Below, in pieces: positions 15,808-23,682 of a stretch of DNA of 64,000 nucleotides. A program made the position numbers and the translations under genes. Every line of letters starts with the position of its first letter. The first letter of the stretch is position 1. Source of the stretch: Adhaeribacter terrigena (GTDB taxonomy: Bacteria > Bacteroidota > Bacteroidia > Cytophagales > Hymenobacteraceae); assembly GCF_016623615.1 (NCBI RefSeq), contig NZ_JAEHFX010000004.1, positions 124,001 to 188,000 on the forward strand, in the 5' to 3' direction. The notes below the pieces were generated by a model, which saw only the letters and a program-made list of their open reading frames with translations, was not told the origin of the DNA and made no database searches.

Positions 15808-17079
15808 TTAGTCCAGTTCTTCCGGAGCTTCTATGGGGCTGGAGAATTGCAGCATGGTTTGCTCAATAATGTCGCAGCACTCGTGCAATTGTTCTTCGGT
15901 AATTACCAGTGGCGGCGCAAAACGGATGATGTCGCCGTGGGTAGGTTTGGCTAATAAACCGTTTTCTTTCATGGCTACGCAAACGTCCCAGGCGGTACGG
16001 CCGTCGGCGGTTGGTTTAATAATTACGGCGTTCAACAGGCCTTTGCCGCGCACCAGGGTAATTAATTCCGGGTGTATTTTCTGGATGCGGCGCATGCGTT
16101 CGCGGAAAATTTCGCCCATGATGCGGGCGTTTTCGGTCAGGTTTTCGTCTTCAATTACCTGCAAAGCAGCCATGGCTACCACGCAGGCCAGCGGGTTACC
16201 GCCAAACGTAGAGCCGTGCTCGCCCGGCTTAATGCAAAGCATGATCTCGTCGTTGCAAAGCGCAGCTGAAACCGGCAATACGCCACCCGATAAGGCTTTG
16301 CCTAAGATCAGGATATCGGCTTTTACGCCTTCGTAGCAGGTAGCCAGCAGTTGTCCGGTGCGGGCAATGCCGGTCTGAATTTCATCGGCAATAAATAAAA
16401 CGTTGTGTTTTTCGCAGAGGGCTTTGGCTTTGCTTAAATAGCCTTCGGAAGGTACGTAAACGCCGGCTTCGCCCTGGATCGGTTCCACTAAAAAAGCGCA
16501 CACGTGCGGGTTTTGCAGGGCTTCTTCCAGGCTTTCCAAATCGTCGTAAGGAATTACTTTGTAGCCGGGCATAAACGGACCAAAACCGCTGGTAGAATCT
16601 TTGTCGGTGGAGAAAGAAATAATGCCGGTGGTGCGGCCGTGGAAATTCGATTCTACTACAATGATTTCGGCTTCGTTGGGGGCAATGCCTTTTTGTTTGT
16701 AGCCCCATTTGCGCGCCAGCTTAATGGCGGTTTCCACGGCTTCGGCCCCGGAATTCATCATTAAAACCTTGTCGTAACCAAAATATTCGGCAATGTATTT
16801 TTCGGCTATGCCCAGCTTGTCGTTGTAAAAAGCGCGGGACGTTAAGGTTAGTTGCTGGGCTTGTTCTACGAGTGCACCGATGATCTTCGGGTGGCAATGG
16901 CCCTGGTTTACTGCGCTGTAAGCCGAAAGAAAATCGTAGTAGCGTTTGCCTTCCACGTCCCAGAGGTGCACGCCTTCGCCGCGGGTTAAAACTACGGGCA
17001 GCGGGTGGTAGTTGTGGGCGCCGTATTGATCTTCGAGTTCCATGGCCTGCTGGCTGGAGGTAATGGTAGCGGTATGCAT
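15808..17079 (-). CDS. rocD: Ornithine--oxo-acid aminotransferase
   Basis: A 423-residue class III PLP aminotransferase converting ornithine and 2-oxoglutarate to glutamate-5-semialdehyde and glutamate. PLP Lys261 is in [25 protein letters not shown] (228-242) contains the PLP-ring Asp, [19 protein letters not shown] (109-127) the phosphate site, and SNFHGRTTG the aromatic stacking region. N-terminal [13 protein letters not shown] is diagnostic of ornithine aminotransferases. Length is normal. Monocistronic with its own terminator. Confidence 0.95.
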   Translation of the reverse strand: MHTATITSSQQAMELEDQYGAHNYHPLPVVLTRGEGVHLWDVEGKRYYDFLSAYSAVNQGHCHPKIIGALVEQAQQLTLTSRAFYNDKLGIAEKYIAEYFGYDKVLMMNSGAEAVETAIKLARKWGYKQKGIAPNEAEIIVVESNFHGRTTGIISFSTDKDSTSGFGPFMPGYKVIPYDDLESLEEALQNPHVCAFLVEPIQGEAGVYVPSEGYLSKAKALCEKHNVLFIADEIQTGIARTGQLLATCYEGVKADILILGKALSGGVLPVSAALCNDEIMLCIKPGEHGSTFGGNPLACVVAMAALQVIEDENLTENARIMGEIFRERMRRIQKIHPELITLVRGKGLLNAVIIKPTADGRTAWDVCVAMKENGLLAKPTHGDIIRFAPPLVITEEQLHECCDIIEQTMLQFSSPIEAPEELD

Positions 17080-17123
17080 CGTTCTATTTTGTTTTGATTC
17101 GGTTGGGAATGATTTCGGTTTCA

Positions 17124-17154
17124 GACTTTTCAGTACGGAAATGATAGCGTTTTT
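17124..17154 (-). repeat. AACGSTA element, copy 13
   Basis: Plus strand GACTTTTCAGTACG then GAAATGATAGCGTTTTT. One of few copies lying upstream of a gene start (45 nt before rocD). Confidence 0.75.
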
Positions 17155-17272
17155 GCTGTGGTTTACGCAAATTGCTTTGGGGTAAAGTTAAGGAATTTGC
17201 CTGAAGTCGGGAATTTATTGGTGGGAAGAATGATTTTTGATCGCGGATTTCATGTGGTTTTAGATTTTGTGG

Positions 17273-17301
17273 AGTTTTTGGGGATGAAAGGATAGCGTTT
17301 T
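17273..17301 (-). repeat. AACGSTA element, copy 14
   Basis: Plus strand AGTTTTTGGGGAT then GAAAGGATAGCGTTTT. Confidence 0.8.
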
Positions 17302-17329
17302 GTTTGCGTCAGCCCGACTCTTTTGGTCA

Positions 17330-17650
17330 TCCCGACGATAGGAGGGATCTCGTCGGCAGCAAGCAGTTTTTGAGCTTGAAAGGATACTGTTTTCATAGCA
17401 AGTTTTTAACTTTCAACTCATAACATATGACTTTCAATGAAGCTTTTTCCCTCAAGCCGGGTGGCTTCGTTTCTGCGTTCGCGGCTGCAACCCTTCCTGC
17501 CCTTGCGGGCTGCCTCCTGCCTCGGCACCGGAAGTCTTGGAGGCCGCTCTCACAGAAACTGGTGTCATGCTTCTTCGTAGTGAGCTTCTTTTTAGTTTAG
17601 TTTTGCGCCTAACGTGATTTCAGGATACGCTGCGCTGGCGATAGGCGTGA
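17330..17650 (+). repeat. Structured non-coding repeat, copy 3 of 3
   Basis: Contains GTCATCCCGACG..AGGAGGGAT as in copy 1 and the conserved GCCGGGTGGCTTCG, GTTTCTGCGTTCGCG, TGCCCTTGCGGGC, CACCGGAAGTCTTGG, AGAAACTGGTGTCA and CGCTGCGCTGGCGAT blocks as in copy 2. The second stem CAACCCTTCC with GGAAGTCTTG has two mismatches, so this copy is slightly decayed. Same orientation as the other two. Confidence 0.8.
17365..17393 (-). repeat. AACGSTA element, copy 15
   Basis: Plus strand AGTTTTTGAGCTT then GAAAGGATACTGTTTT, inside the 5' part of structured repeat copy 3. Confidence 0.75.
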
Positions 17651-17666
17651 AAGGAACTAGGAGGAG

Positions 17667-17767
17667 AAATTCTGATTCAGACAATAATCCTTAAATCCTC
17701 TAATCAATAAATCCCAATTCAGACAAATAATCCTGTCCATTCCAGAAATCCCTAAAATTGTGTTCAG
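17667..17767 (-). repeat. Dispersed TCAGG/ATCCT-type repeat
   Basis: CAGACAATAATCCTTAAATC, AAATCCCAATTCAGAC, AATCCTGTCCATTCCAG, GTGTTCAGAC: the same order of units as at 8797-8948. Confidence 0.55.
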
Positions 17768-17848
17768 ACTTCCTTCCCCGTCTGCTTTAGCTGACGGTAC
17801 GCAGGCAATTATTCGCTTATTTTAAAACACAACAATTCACGCAATAAA

Positions 17849-17884
17849 AAACAGCATTTCTGCTTAATTCAGAAATGCTGTTTT
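17849..17884 (-). terminator. Terminator of the 105-residue hypothetical gene
   Basis: AACAGCATTTCTG pairs perfectly with CAGAAATGCTGTT around a 7 nt loop, with a T run on the minus strand. Confidence 0.85.
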
Positions 17885-17907
17885 GGGGTTTGTTGGTTTT
17901 GTGGGTA

Positions 17908-18225
17908 CTATGCTATGCCGGGTTTGCTTTTATGTACTTTGTTGAAAATGCTGGCAAATTCAGCGGCGTTGTATTGGGCATAGGTGTCGAGCATAATGCC
18001 CAGTACGTGGTCCTGGGTTTCAAGGCCAAAGATTTCGTGGGTATTGGCGGCGTCCGCTTCCGGCCCGTCTATATGGTGCTGTTCTACAATGGTCAGGTCT
18101 TCGGGAGCTACTTCTTTCGAGAGTTCGGGGCAATAAATGCCATTGTCCTGAATGGTAAAGGTGTGAATAAAGCCGCGGTTCCGGAGGTCCTGCACAACTT
18201 TAAATATTGGATCGTTTGTGTTCAT
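17908..18225 (-). CDS. Small conserved protein, unknown function
   Basis: A 105-residue soluble acidic protein: IFKVVQDLRNRGFIHTFTIQ, then a middle PELSKEVAPEDLTIVEQHHIDG, then VLGIMLDTYAQYNAAEFASIF. The layout resembles a small Bacteroidota family often seen as hypothetical or mislabelled phosphoribosylpyrophosphate synthetase. There are no PRPP-binding motifs, so that label is not supported. Its own terminator makes it a single-gene transcript. Confidence 0.8.
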   Translation of the reverse strand: MNTNDPIFKVVQDLRNRGFIHTFTIQDNGIYCPELSKEVAPEDLTIVEQHHIDGPEADAANTHEIFGLETQDHVLGIMLDTYAQYNAAEFASIFNKVHKSKPGIA

Positions 18226-18490
18226 AGCGCATAAAAGTTTGTGGTAAAAATTTAATTAGGTCTTCCTTTTTACGACTTCCGGGTTTTGTAGTTTGCTATA
18301 TTTCAGTAAGTTAATATGTTTGGTGTTGTTGTTTTCCCAAAAAGAAATAAAAAAATATAAGCTCCCGGAATTAGACTGAAAAACGGCATTAGGTTTGGTT
18401 TGGGGCGGAAAACCGGGGCCTCAAAATTCAGATTAAAGAATTGGTTTTAAATAAATTGCAAAGGAGTACCTAAATGCAAGGTTAATTTGC

Positions 18491-18498
18491 TACTTTTG
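18491..18498 (+). promoter_or_regulatory. -7 box of the DUF5522 gene
   Basis: TACTTTTG fits TAnnTTTG. It lies within the longest open frame, which shows that the TTG at 18487 cannot be the start and favours the TTG at 18529. No -33 box at standard spacing was seen. Confidence 0.4.
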
Positions 18499-18528
18499 CA
18501 GCCTGAAAGCATTGCAAAGTTTACTGTT

Positions 18529-18699
18529 TTGAATAAACCGTTGCCACCTTTAGAACCCGGAGATTATTATTTTAATGAACAGGGTTTAATGGTTTTTACG
18601 GCTAAGTACCACCTCAAGCGCGGCTATTGTTGCAAGAGTGGCTGTAAACATTGCCCTTATGGTTTCAGGAAAAACCAGGAAAGTAAGCCAAAGCCTTGA
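18529..18699 (+). CDS. DUF5522-type cysteine-rich small protein
   Basis: 56 residues if started at the TTG at 18529 (LNKPLPPLEPGDYY). The motif KRGYCCKSGCKHCPYGFRK holds four cysteines in a CC-x3-C-x2-C arrangement, typical of a small metal-binding (probably zinc) protein. The start is non-ATG in either reading. Located just upstream of the L28 operon on the same strand but with a separate promoter in between. Function unknown. Confidence 0.8.
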   Translation: MNKPLPPLEPGDYYFNEQGLMVFTAKYHLKRGYCCKSGCKHCPYGFRKNQESKPKP

Positions 18700-18759
18700 A
18701 GTAAAAAATGGGGTAGAATGGCTTTAAACAGTGAAACTCAAATAATTTTAGATTTGGGT

Positions 18760-18790
18760 TTGACTTTTTGTTTCTTTCTTCCGATATTTG
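18760..18790 (+). promoter_or_regulatory. Promoter of rpmB (L28)
   Basis: TTG (18760-18762), 20 nt spacer, GATATTTG (18783-18790). One mismatch to TAnnTTTG and the same spacing as the rpmG promoter. 30 nt leader to the rpmB ATG. Confidence 0.5.
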
Positions 18791-18820
18791 CAACCCTTTA
18801 GAATAAACTGATAAAACGAA

Positions 18821-19060
18821 ATGGCACGAGTTTGTGATTTAACCGGCAAAAGACCTCAGGTAGGAAATAACGTTTCCCACGCCAACAATAAAACCAAGCG
18901 TAAGTTCTACCCGAACTTGCAGAAAAAGCGTTTCTATATCCCGGAAGAGGATGCCTGGATCACGCTGAAAGTTTCTACTACTGCTTTGCGCGCCATCAAC
19001 AAGAATGGTATTGCTGCGGTATTGAAAAAAGCACACCGCGAAGGTTTTATCAGCTACTAA
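18821..19060 (+). CDS. rpmB: 50S ribosomal protein L28
   Basis: A 79-residue basic protein. [23 protein letters not shown] (residues 4-26) is the L28 signature and the C-terminal part carries the usual [17 protein letters not shown] helix. Length is standard. First gene of the L28-L33-DUF4295-ftsY cluster, an order common in Bacteroidota. The Cys4 residue is present, but no CxxC zinc pair. Confidence 0.97.
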   Translation: MARVCDLTGKRPQVGNNVSHANNKTKRKFYPNLQKKRFYIPEEDAWITLKVSTTALRAINKNGIAAVLKKAHREGFISY

Positions 19061-19091
19061 ATAAAGGCGCAAAGCCCGGTTTCCTGTTGCG

Positions 19092-19149
19092 AAAACAGTA
19101 GCGCCGGCGGGCTGAAAAGTAAAAATGGTAAGGTAAGCAATTGCTTACC
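19092..19149 (+). terminator. Possible attenuator between rpmB and rpmG: degenerate AACGSTA copy plus 18 bp palindrome
   Basis: AAAACAGTAGCG..GGCTGAAAAGT (19092-19120) is a degenerate AACGSTA element. It is followed by the perfect palindrome GGTAAGCAATTGCTTACC (19132-19149) and, further on, a small CCGGAAACCGG hairpin before TTTTAATTTTT. The order gene, element, hairpin matches other 3' ends here. Confidence 0.4.
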
Positions 19150-19180
19150 GGAAACCGGTTTTAATTTTTAAGCGCTTTAG

Positions 19181-19211
19181 TTGTTATTCCGAAAGGTGAA
19201 TAGTAAATTTG
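19181..19211 (+). promoter_or_regulatory. Promoter of rpmG (L33)
   Basis: TTG (19181-19183), 20 nt spacer, TAAATTTG (19204-19211): exact TAnnTTTG match. Leader of 25 nt to the ATG at 19237. Confidence 0.65.
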
Positions 19212-19236
19212 CAAAGATTTTTAAAAGATAGTTGAG

Positions 19237-19419
19237 ATGGCTAAAAAAGGTAACCGCGTACAAGTAATTATGGAGTGCACCGAGCAAAAGAACTCTGGTG
19301 TTCCAGGTACTTCCCGCTACATCACTACCAAGAACAGAAAAAATACTCCTGAGCGTTTAGAAATGAAGAAATTCAACTCTAACCTGAGAAAAGTAACAGT
19401 ACACAAAGAAATTAAATAA
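19237..19419 (+). CDS. rpmG: 50S ribosomal protein L33
   Basis: A 60-residue basic protein starting [17 protein letters not shown] and containing [22 protein letters not shown], the L33 signature. It has a single Cys (residue 14) and lacks the paired CxxC motifs, so it is the zinc-independent form. The next gene starts 2 bp after its stop. Confidence 0.97.
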   Translation: MAKKGNRVQVIMECTEQKNSGVPGTSRYITTKNRKNTPERLEMKKFNSNLRKVTVHKEIK

Positions 19420-19421
19420 CG

Positions 19422-19577
19422 ATGGCTAAGAAAGTAGTTGCAACCCTCAAAACTTCTACCGGTAAAGACTGGGCAAAAGTAATTAAGGCTGTAAAATCCG
19501 AAAAAACCGGTGCTTACACCTTCAGAGAAGAAATGGTGCCTGTAGATAAAGTACAGGAGTTTTTAGCCGCTAAATAA
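19422..19577 (+). CDS. DUF4295 family small protein
   Basis: A 51-residue protein: MAKKVVATLKTSTGKDWAKV, then IKAVKSEKTGAYTFREEMVP, then VDKVQEFLAAK. It matches the Bacteroidota-restricted DUF4295 family, which sits after L33 in these genomes and is presumed ribosome-associated from basic character and gene context (inference). It starts 2 bp after the rpmG stop. Too short for common ORF thresholds. Confidence 0.9.
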   Translation: MAKKVVATLKTSTGKDWAKVIKAVKSEKTGAYTFREEMVPVDKVQEFLAAK

Positions 19578-19599
19578 TTGCGCTGATCTCATTCAGTTA

Positions 19600-19633
19600 A
19601 AAAAGTCCCTCACGCACGTGTCGGGACTTTTTT
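19600..19633 (+). terminator. Terminator of the L28-L33-DUF4295 unit
   Basis: AAAAAGTCCC pairs with GGGACTTTTT, loop of 13 nt, T run of six. 22 nt after the DUF4295 stop, so ftsY is mostly transcribed separately. Confidence 0.85.
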
Positions 19634-19694
19634 AGTTTATTCTTTTTCCGGTATTTTTAACCGATTTTTATTTCCACTTACAGCTTCCGCCCCT

Positions 19695-20654
19695 ATGGGA
19701 TTATTTGACTTCTTCAAAAAAGAACAGAAAGAATCGCTCGACAAAGGACTTGAGAAAACCAAAACCAATTTTTTCGATCAGCTTAGCAAAGCCGTAGTCG
19801 GGAAATCGAAGGTTGATGAAGAAGTACTCGACGACCTCGAAGAAATGCTGGTGCATTCTGACGTAGGCGTTGGCACCACCATCAAGATCATTAAACGTAT
19901 TGAAGACCGCGTAGCCCGCGATAAATACGTGAGTACCAATGAGCTTGATAAGATTTTGCGGGAAGAAGTTGCCGCTTTGCTGGAAGAAAACAATTCCGGG
20001 AAGGGCACCGAGATAACAGTTCCGGCCGGTATTAAGCCTTACGTAATTATGGTAGTGGGCGTGAACGGGGTAGGTAAAACGACTACCATTGGCAAGCTGG
20101 CAGCACAGTTTCATAAAGCCGGTAAGAAAGTAGTGCTGGGCGCCGCCGATACATTCCGGGCCGCCGCCGTAGATCAGCTCATTATCTGGGGACAGCGGGT
20201 AGGCGTGCCGGTAATTTCGCACGGCATGAATACCGACCCGGCTTCGGTAGCGTTTGATGCGGTTAAAAAGGGCGTGGAAATGGATGCCGACGTGGTAATT
20301 ATTGATACGGCCGGCCGTCTGCACAACAAAGTGGGCCTGATGAACGAGCTTACCAAGATAAAACGCGTAATGCAGAAATTCATTGAAGAAGCGCCGCACG
20401 AAGTTTTATTGGTGCTGGATGGTTCTACGGGGCAGAATGCCGTTTTACAGGCCACTGAATTTACCAAAGCTACCGATGTAACGGCGCTGGCCATTACCAA
20501 GCTGGATGGCACAGCCAAAGGCGGAGTAGTAATTGGTATTTCCGATGAATTTAAAATCCCGGTAAAATATATTGGCGTGGGTGAAAAGATCGAAGACCTG
20601 CAGATCTTTAATAAATACGAATTTGTAGATTCGCTTTTCAGCAGAAAGAAATAA
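19695..20654 (+). CDS. ftsY: Signal recognition particle receptor FtsY
   Basis: A 319-residue SRP-type GTPase that docks SRP-ribosome complexes at the inner membrane. The N-domain is at about 20-100. The NG GTPase motifs are G1 VGVNGVGKTTTIGKL (about 119-133), DTFRAAAVDQL (G2), DVVIIDTAGRL (G3), TKLDGTAKGG (G4) and KYIGVGEKIEDL (G5). The acidic A-domain is almost absent; the short N-terminal MGLFDFFKKEQKE helix is the membrane anchor, as usual in Bacteroidota. Confidence 0.97.
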   Translation: MGLFDFFKKEQKESLDKGLEKTKTNFFDQLSKAVVGKSKVDEEVLDDLEEMLVHSDVGVGTTIKIIKRIEDRVARDKYVSTNELDKILREEVAALLEENNSGKGTEITVPAGIKPYVIMVVGVNGVGKTTTIGKLAAQFHKAGKKVVLGAADTFRAAAVDQLIIWGQRVGVPVISHGMNTDPASVAFDAVKKGVEMDADVVIIDTAGRLHNKVGLMNELTKIKRVMQKFIEEAPHEVLLVLDGSTGQNAVLQATEFTKATDVTALAITKLDGTAKGGVVIGISDEFKIPVKYIGVGEKIEDLQIFNKYEFVDSLFSRKK

Positions 20655-20662
20655 AATAAAGC

Positions 20663-20691
20663 AGTTTTTCTGCCCTGAACCGTAGCGTTTT
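20663..20691 (-). repeat. AACGSTA element, copy 16
   Basis: Plus strand AGTTTTTCTGCCCT then GAACCGTAGCGTTTT, 8 nt after the ftsY stop; its left half forms one arm of the ftsY terminator. Confidence 0.75.
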
Positions 20692-20728
20692 CATTCAGTT
20701 TTTGATTGGAAAATGCTACGGTTTTTTT
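20678..20728 (+). terminator. ftsY terminator formed by two AACGSTA elements
   Basis: AACCGTAGCGTTTTC (20678-20692) pairs with GAAAATGCTACGGTT (20709-20723), one mismatch, followed by seven T. The two arms belong to two successive element copies. Confidence 0.85.
20698..20725 (-). repeat. AACGSTA element, copy 17
   Basis: Plus strand AGTTTTTGATTG then GAAAATGCTACGGTTTT. The core has the two halves of TACGG/TAGCG swapped relative to copy 16, which lets the two copies pair as a hairpin. Confidence 0.65.
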
Positions 20729-20967
20729 ATGCCGCCGCTAAGGGTTTTAACCTTTGTAATTGTCTTTCAAATAGTTGCAGGTGTTGAGTTGCTGTAGTGC
20801 TTAGAGGTATGTAGCGTTTTTTTCTACAACTTGGCCGCTTTTTTCTGCAAGGTTCAAGCAACGGATCAGCCGAATTTGCCGTCATCTGTAAAGTAAAAAA
20901 TTGCTATCTTGTACCAGAAATTTGCAATTGATTCGTTGAGGTTTCTGGTGGCATTTTGCCTGTTTCT

Positions 20968-23679
20968 ATGAAAAAACTTTATCTTTTACTTTTAGCCAGC
21001 GTTTTAAGTTTTAGTCCGGAACAATTACAGGCGCAAACGGCTCCTCCGAAAACGTTTTCGGTAGCTTATCAGAATGCACCTTTAAAGCAGGCGCTTACGG
21101 AACTGGAACAAAAATTTGGGGTGAAAATATTTTACCGCGAAGAATGGCTGACCGGCAAAACTGTAACCCTGAATCTGAAGAATGCCACGTTGCCGGAAGC
21201 CTTGCAGGCTACGCTTGCTGGATCCGAATACGTTTTTATGCAATACGACGCGGCTAACGTTGTAGTGATGCCGGCATTGTTGGAAAAAACTTCAGAAGGA
21301 AATATTGCAGCGGTTCGCATTAGAAAGGATGATATTGCTCCAAAGGTAGAAATAATCGGTGGCCCTAGAATTGCACCCCGTAACCAGAAACTTACTTTAA
21401 AGGGCGTAGTAAAAGATGGCAAGCATAACGAGCCGGCAATTGGTGCTACTGTGCAGGTCGAGAAATTAGGTATTGGCACAGTAACGGATATAAACGGTAA
21501 TTACGAATTAAAGCTGGTGCCTGGTAAGCATGAGGTATCCATTAGCGCAGTTGGTTTGGAAACGCAAAAAAGGACGATCCAATTAAATGGGAGTGGTACA
21601 TTGAACGCAGAGTTGTTAGATATAGCGTTTAACCTGAGTGAAGTTCAGATAGAAGCAGAGCGAAAAAACAACAATGTAGCCGGCGTGCAGATGGGAGTTA
21701 ATAGACTTTCCATAAAAGAAATAAAAAAAATGCCGGCTTTATTGGGCGAAGTGGACGTGGTGAAAACGCTGCAATTGCTGCCAGGGGTGACTTCGGTTGG
21801 AGAAGCAGCGGTCGGTTATAATGTCCGCGGCGGTAATGCCGATCAAAACCTGATTTTGCTGGATCAGGTGCCGGTTTTTAACCCCATGCATTTATTCGGC
21901 TTCTTTTCGGTGTTTAACCCAGATGTGGTACAGGATTTAACTTTTTACCGGGGCGCTATTCCGGCACAATTCGGCGGCCGGCTTTCTTCTATTCTGGATG
22001 TAAAACAAAAAGAAGGAAGTTATGAAAAAGTGCAGGGAAGCGGCGGAATTGGTATTGTATCGGGCAGATTAGCCGTAGAAGGACCGGTGCTTCATAAAAA
22101 AGGCTCCTTCTTGCTGGCCGGGCGAAGTAGTTATTCTGATTGGATTTTTAAAAAGCTCCCCAAAGCATCTTTACGAGACGATCAGGCCTCTTTTTACGAT
22201 GGTACGATCAAATTCAGCGCCTTGCTTTCTGAGCAAACCAAAGTAATGGCTTCGGGTTACCGCAGCCATGATAGTTTCGGGTTCTCTGCAGATACCATTT
22301 ATTCCAGTTCTACCACCAACGGTAGCGTAAGTATTAATCATATTTTCTCGGATAAGTTTATTCTGAATGCAACGGCATTTACGGGCGATTATGCTATGAA
22401 TATTGATTTTAATGCTCCCGGTAACGAAGCTCAATATGCGAGTGGCATTAAGCAACAGGGATTCAAAACGGATCTGCTGGTGCGGCAAGGGCGGCAAAAA
22501 ATAAATGTTGGGGGAGCGGCCACGTATTATAATTTCGAACAGGGCTCTTTAGTGCCACTCAGCGAAGCTTCTAACATTAACGCTGACGTATTGCCACTGG
22601 AACGGGCTCTGGAATCTGCTTTATACCTGAACGACGAGATAGAGCTAAATTCAGTTTTTTCTTTTACGGTTGGGTTGCGCTACTCTTTTTACCAGAATTA
22701 TGGAAATGGCGCTGTGCTTAATTATCAGAGCGGAAAGCCCAAAAATGAATTAACCGTGGTAGATACGGCCTATTACGGTAAAAACGAAGTAGTACAGCGC
22801 TACCGGGGTGCTGAACCCCGGTTTGCGTTGAAGTATGCGTTAAATGAAAAAAGTTCTGTTAAAGCCGGTTATTCGCGCACGCGCCAATACATGCACGTAA
22901 TTTCTAATACGCTTACTATTTCGCCGGTAGATATCTGGAAAACGAGCAACAGCCATATAAAACCTCAGATCGGCGACCAGGTTTCCTTGGGTTATTTCCG
23001 GAATCTGAAGCAAAACACCATCGAAACTTCGGCAGAAATTTATTACAAACAGATCAAGGACCAACTCGATTTTAAAGAAGGTGCTGACTTATTCCTGAAC
23101 CACCAACTCGAAACAGCGCTGATTGCTGCAAACGGCGAAGCATATGGCCTGGAACTGATGGTAAATAAAAAAGGCGGCTTGCTTACCGGCTGGGCGAGTT
23201 ACGCTTACTCACGGTCGTGGCTGAAAACGAACAGCAGCTTTGCGGAAGAGCAGATTAATGAAGGCCGGAAATATCCAACCAGTTACGACAAGCCGCATAA
23301 CCTGAATCTGGTGCTGAATTATCAGCTGACCCGCCGCTTAAGTGCTTCGGCAAACTTTACTTATAGCACTGGCCGGCCTTTTACCGCTTCCACAGCTTTT
23401 TATGTAATAGAAGGCAATGTGGTGCCGTATTACGCCGATCGGAACCAGTATCGCATTCCCGATTATCACCGGCTGGATCTATCCTTAACCTTTCTGACAA
23501 ATTTGCGAAAAAATAAGAAGTGGGAAGGAAACTGGAATTTGGCGGTTTATAACGTTTATGCTCGCAATAACGCATATTCAGTATTTTACCGGCATAAGTA
23601 TGGTTCGCAGCCCCGCGTTTTTCAGTTAGCGGTTATAGGTACAGCTATTCCATCCATCAGTTATAACTTTAAATTCTAA
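20968..23679 (+). CDS. TonB-dependent outer membrane receptor with STN domain
   Basis: About 903 residues from the ATG at 20968, which gives the signal MKKLYLLLLASVLSFSPEQLQAQ. Domains: STN/secretin-TonB (about 26-100, with APLKQALTELEQKFGVKIFYREEWL), carboxypeptidase-regulatory-like beta sandwich (about 145-225), plug (about 245-370, with NVRGGNADQNLILLDQVPVFNP) and a 22-strand-type beta-barrel to the C-terminal Phe. An STN domain usually signals to an anti-sigma factor, but no FecR/sigma pair is nearby. First gene of a compact triad; the ligand is unknown. Confidence 0.92.
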   Translation: MKKLYLLLLASVLSFSPEQLQAQTAPPKTFSVAYQNAPLKQALTELEQKFGVKIFYREEWLTGKTVTLNLKNATLPEALQATLAGSEYVFMQYDAANVVVMPALLEKTSEGNIAAVRIRKDDIAPKVEIIGGPRIAPRNQKLTLKGVVKDGKHNEPAIGATVQVEKLGIGTVTDINGNYELKLVPGKHEVSISAVGLETQKRTIQLNGSGTLNAELLDIAFNLSEVQIEAERKNNNVAGVQMGVNRLSIKEIKKMPALLGEVDVVKTLQLLPGVTSVGEAAVGYNVRGGNADQNLILLDQVPVFNPMHLFGFFSVFNPDVVQDLTFYRGAIPAQFGGRLSSILDVKQKEGSYEKVQGSGGIGIVSGRLAVEGPVLHKKGSFLLAGRSSYSDWIFKKLPKASLRDDQASFYDGTIKFSALLSEQTKVMASGYRSHDSFGFSADTIYSSSTTNGSVSINHIFSDKFILNATAFTGDYAMNIDFNAPGNEAQYASGIKQQGFKTDLLVRQGRQKINVGGAATYYNFEQGSLVPLSEASNINADVLPLERALESALYLNDEIELNSVFSFTVGLRYSFYQNYGNGAVLNYQSGKPKNELTVVDTAYYGKNEVVQRYRGAEPRFALKYALNEKSSVKAGYSRTRQYMHVISNTLTISPVDIWKTSNSHIKPQIGDQVSLGYFRNLKQNTIETSAEIYYKQIKDQLDFKEGADLFLNHQLETALIAANGEAYGLELMVNKKGGLLTGWASYAYSRSWLKTNSSFAEEQINEGRKYPTSYDKPHNLNLVLNYQLTRRLSASANFTYSTGRPFTASTAFYVIEGNVVPYYADRNQYRIPDYHRLDLSLTFLTNLRKNKKWEGNWNLAVYNVYARNNAYSVFYRHKYGSQPRVFQLAVIGTAIPSISYNFKF

Positions 23680-23682
23680 GCC

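Larger units (their letters stand above)
17080..17907. other. Non-coding repeat mosaic upstream of rocD
   Basis: 828 bp without a gene. It contains three AACGSTA elements (17124, 17273, 17365), structured repeat copy 3 (17330-17650), a TCAGG/ATCCT-type repeat (17667-17767), a GTCTGC/GCTGACG mini-palindrome (about 17779-17799), and the terminator of the downstream minus-strand gene. Confidence 0.75.

Noticed and set aside
17908-18225. Phosphoribosylpyrophosphate synthetase label for the 105-residue protein
   Set aside because: It is far too short and lacks a PRPP-binding loop.
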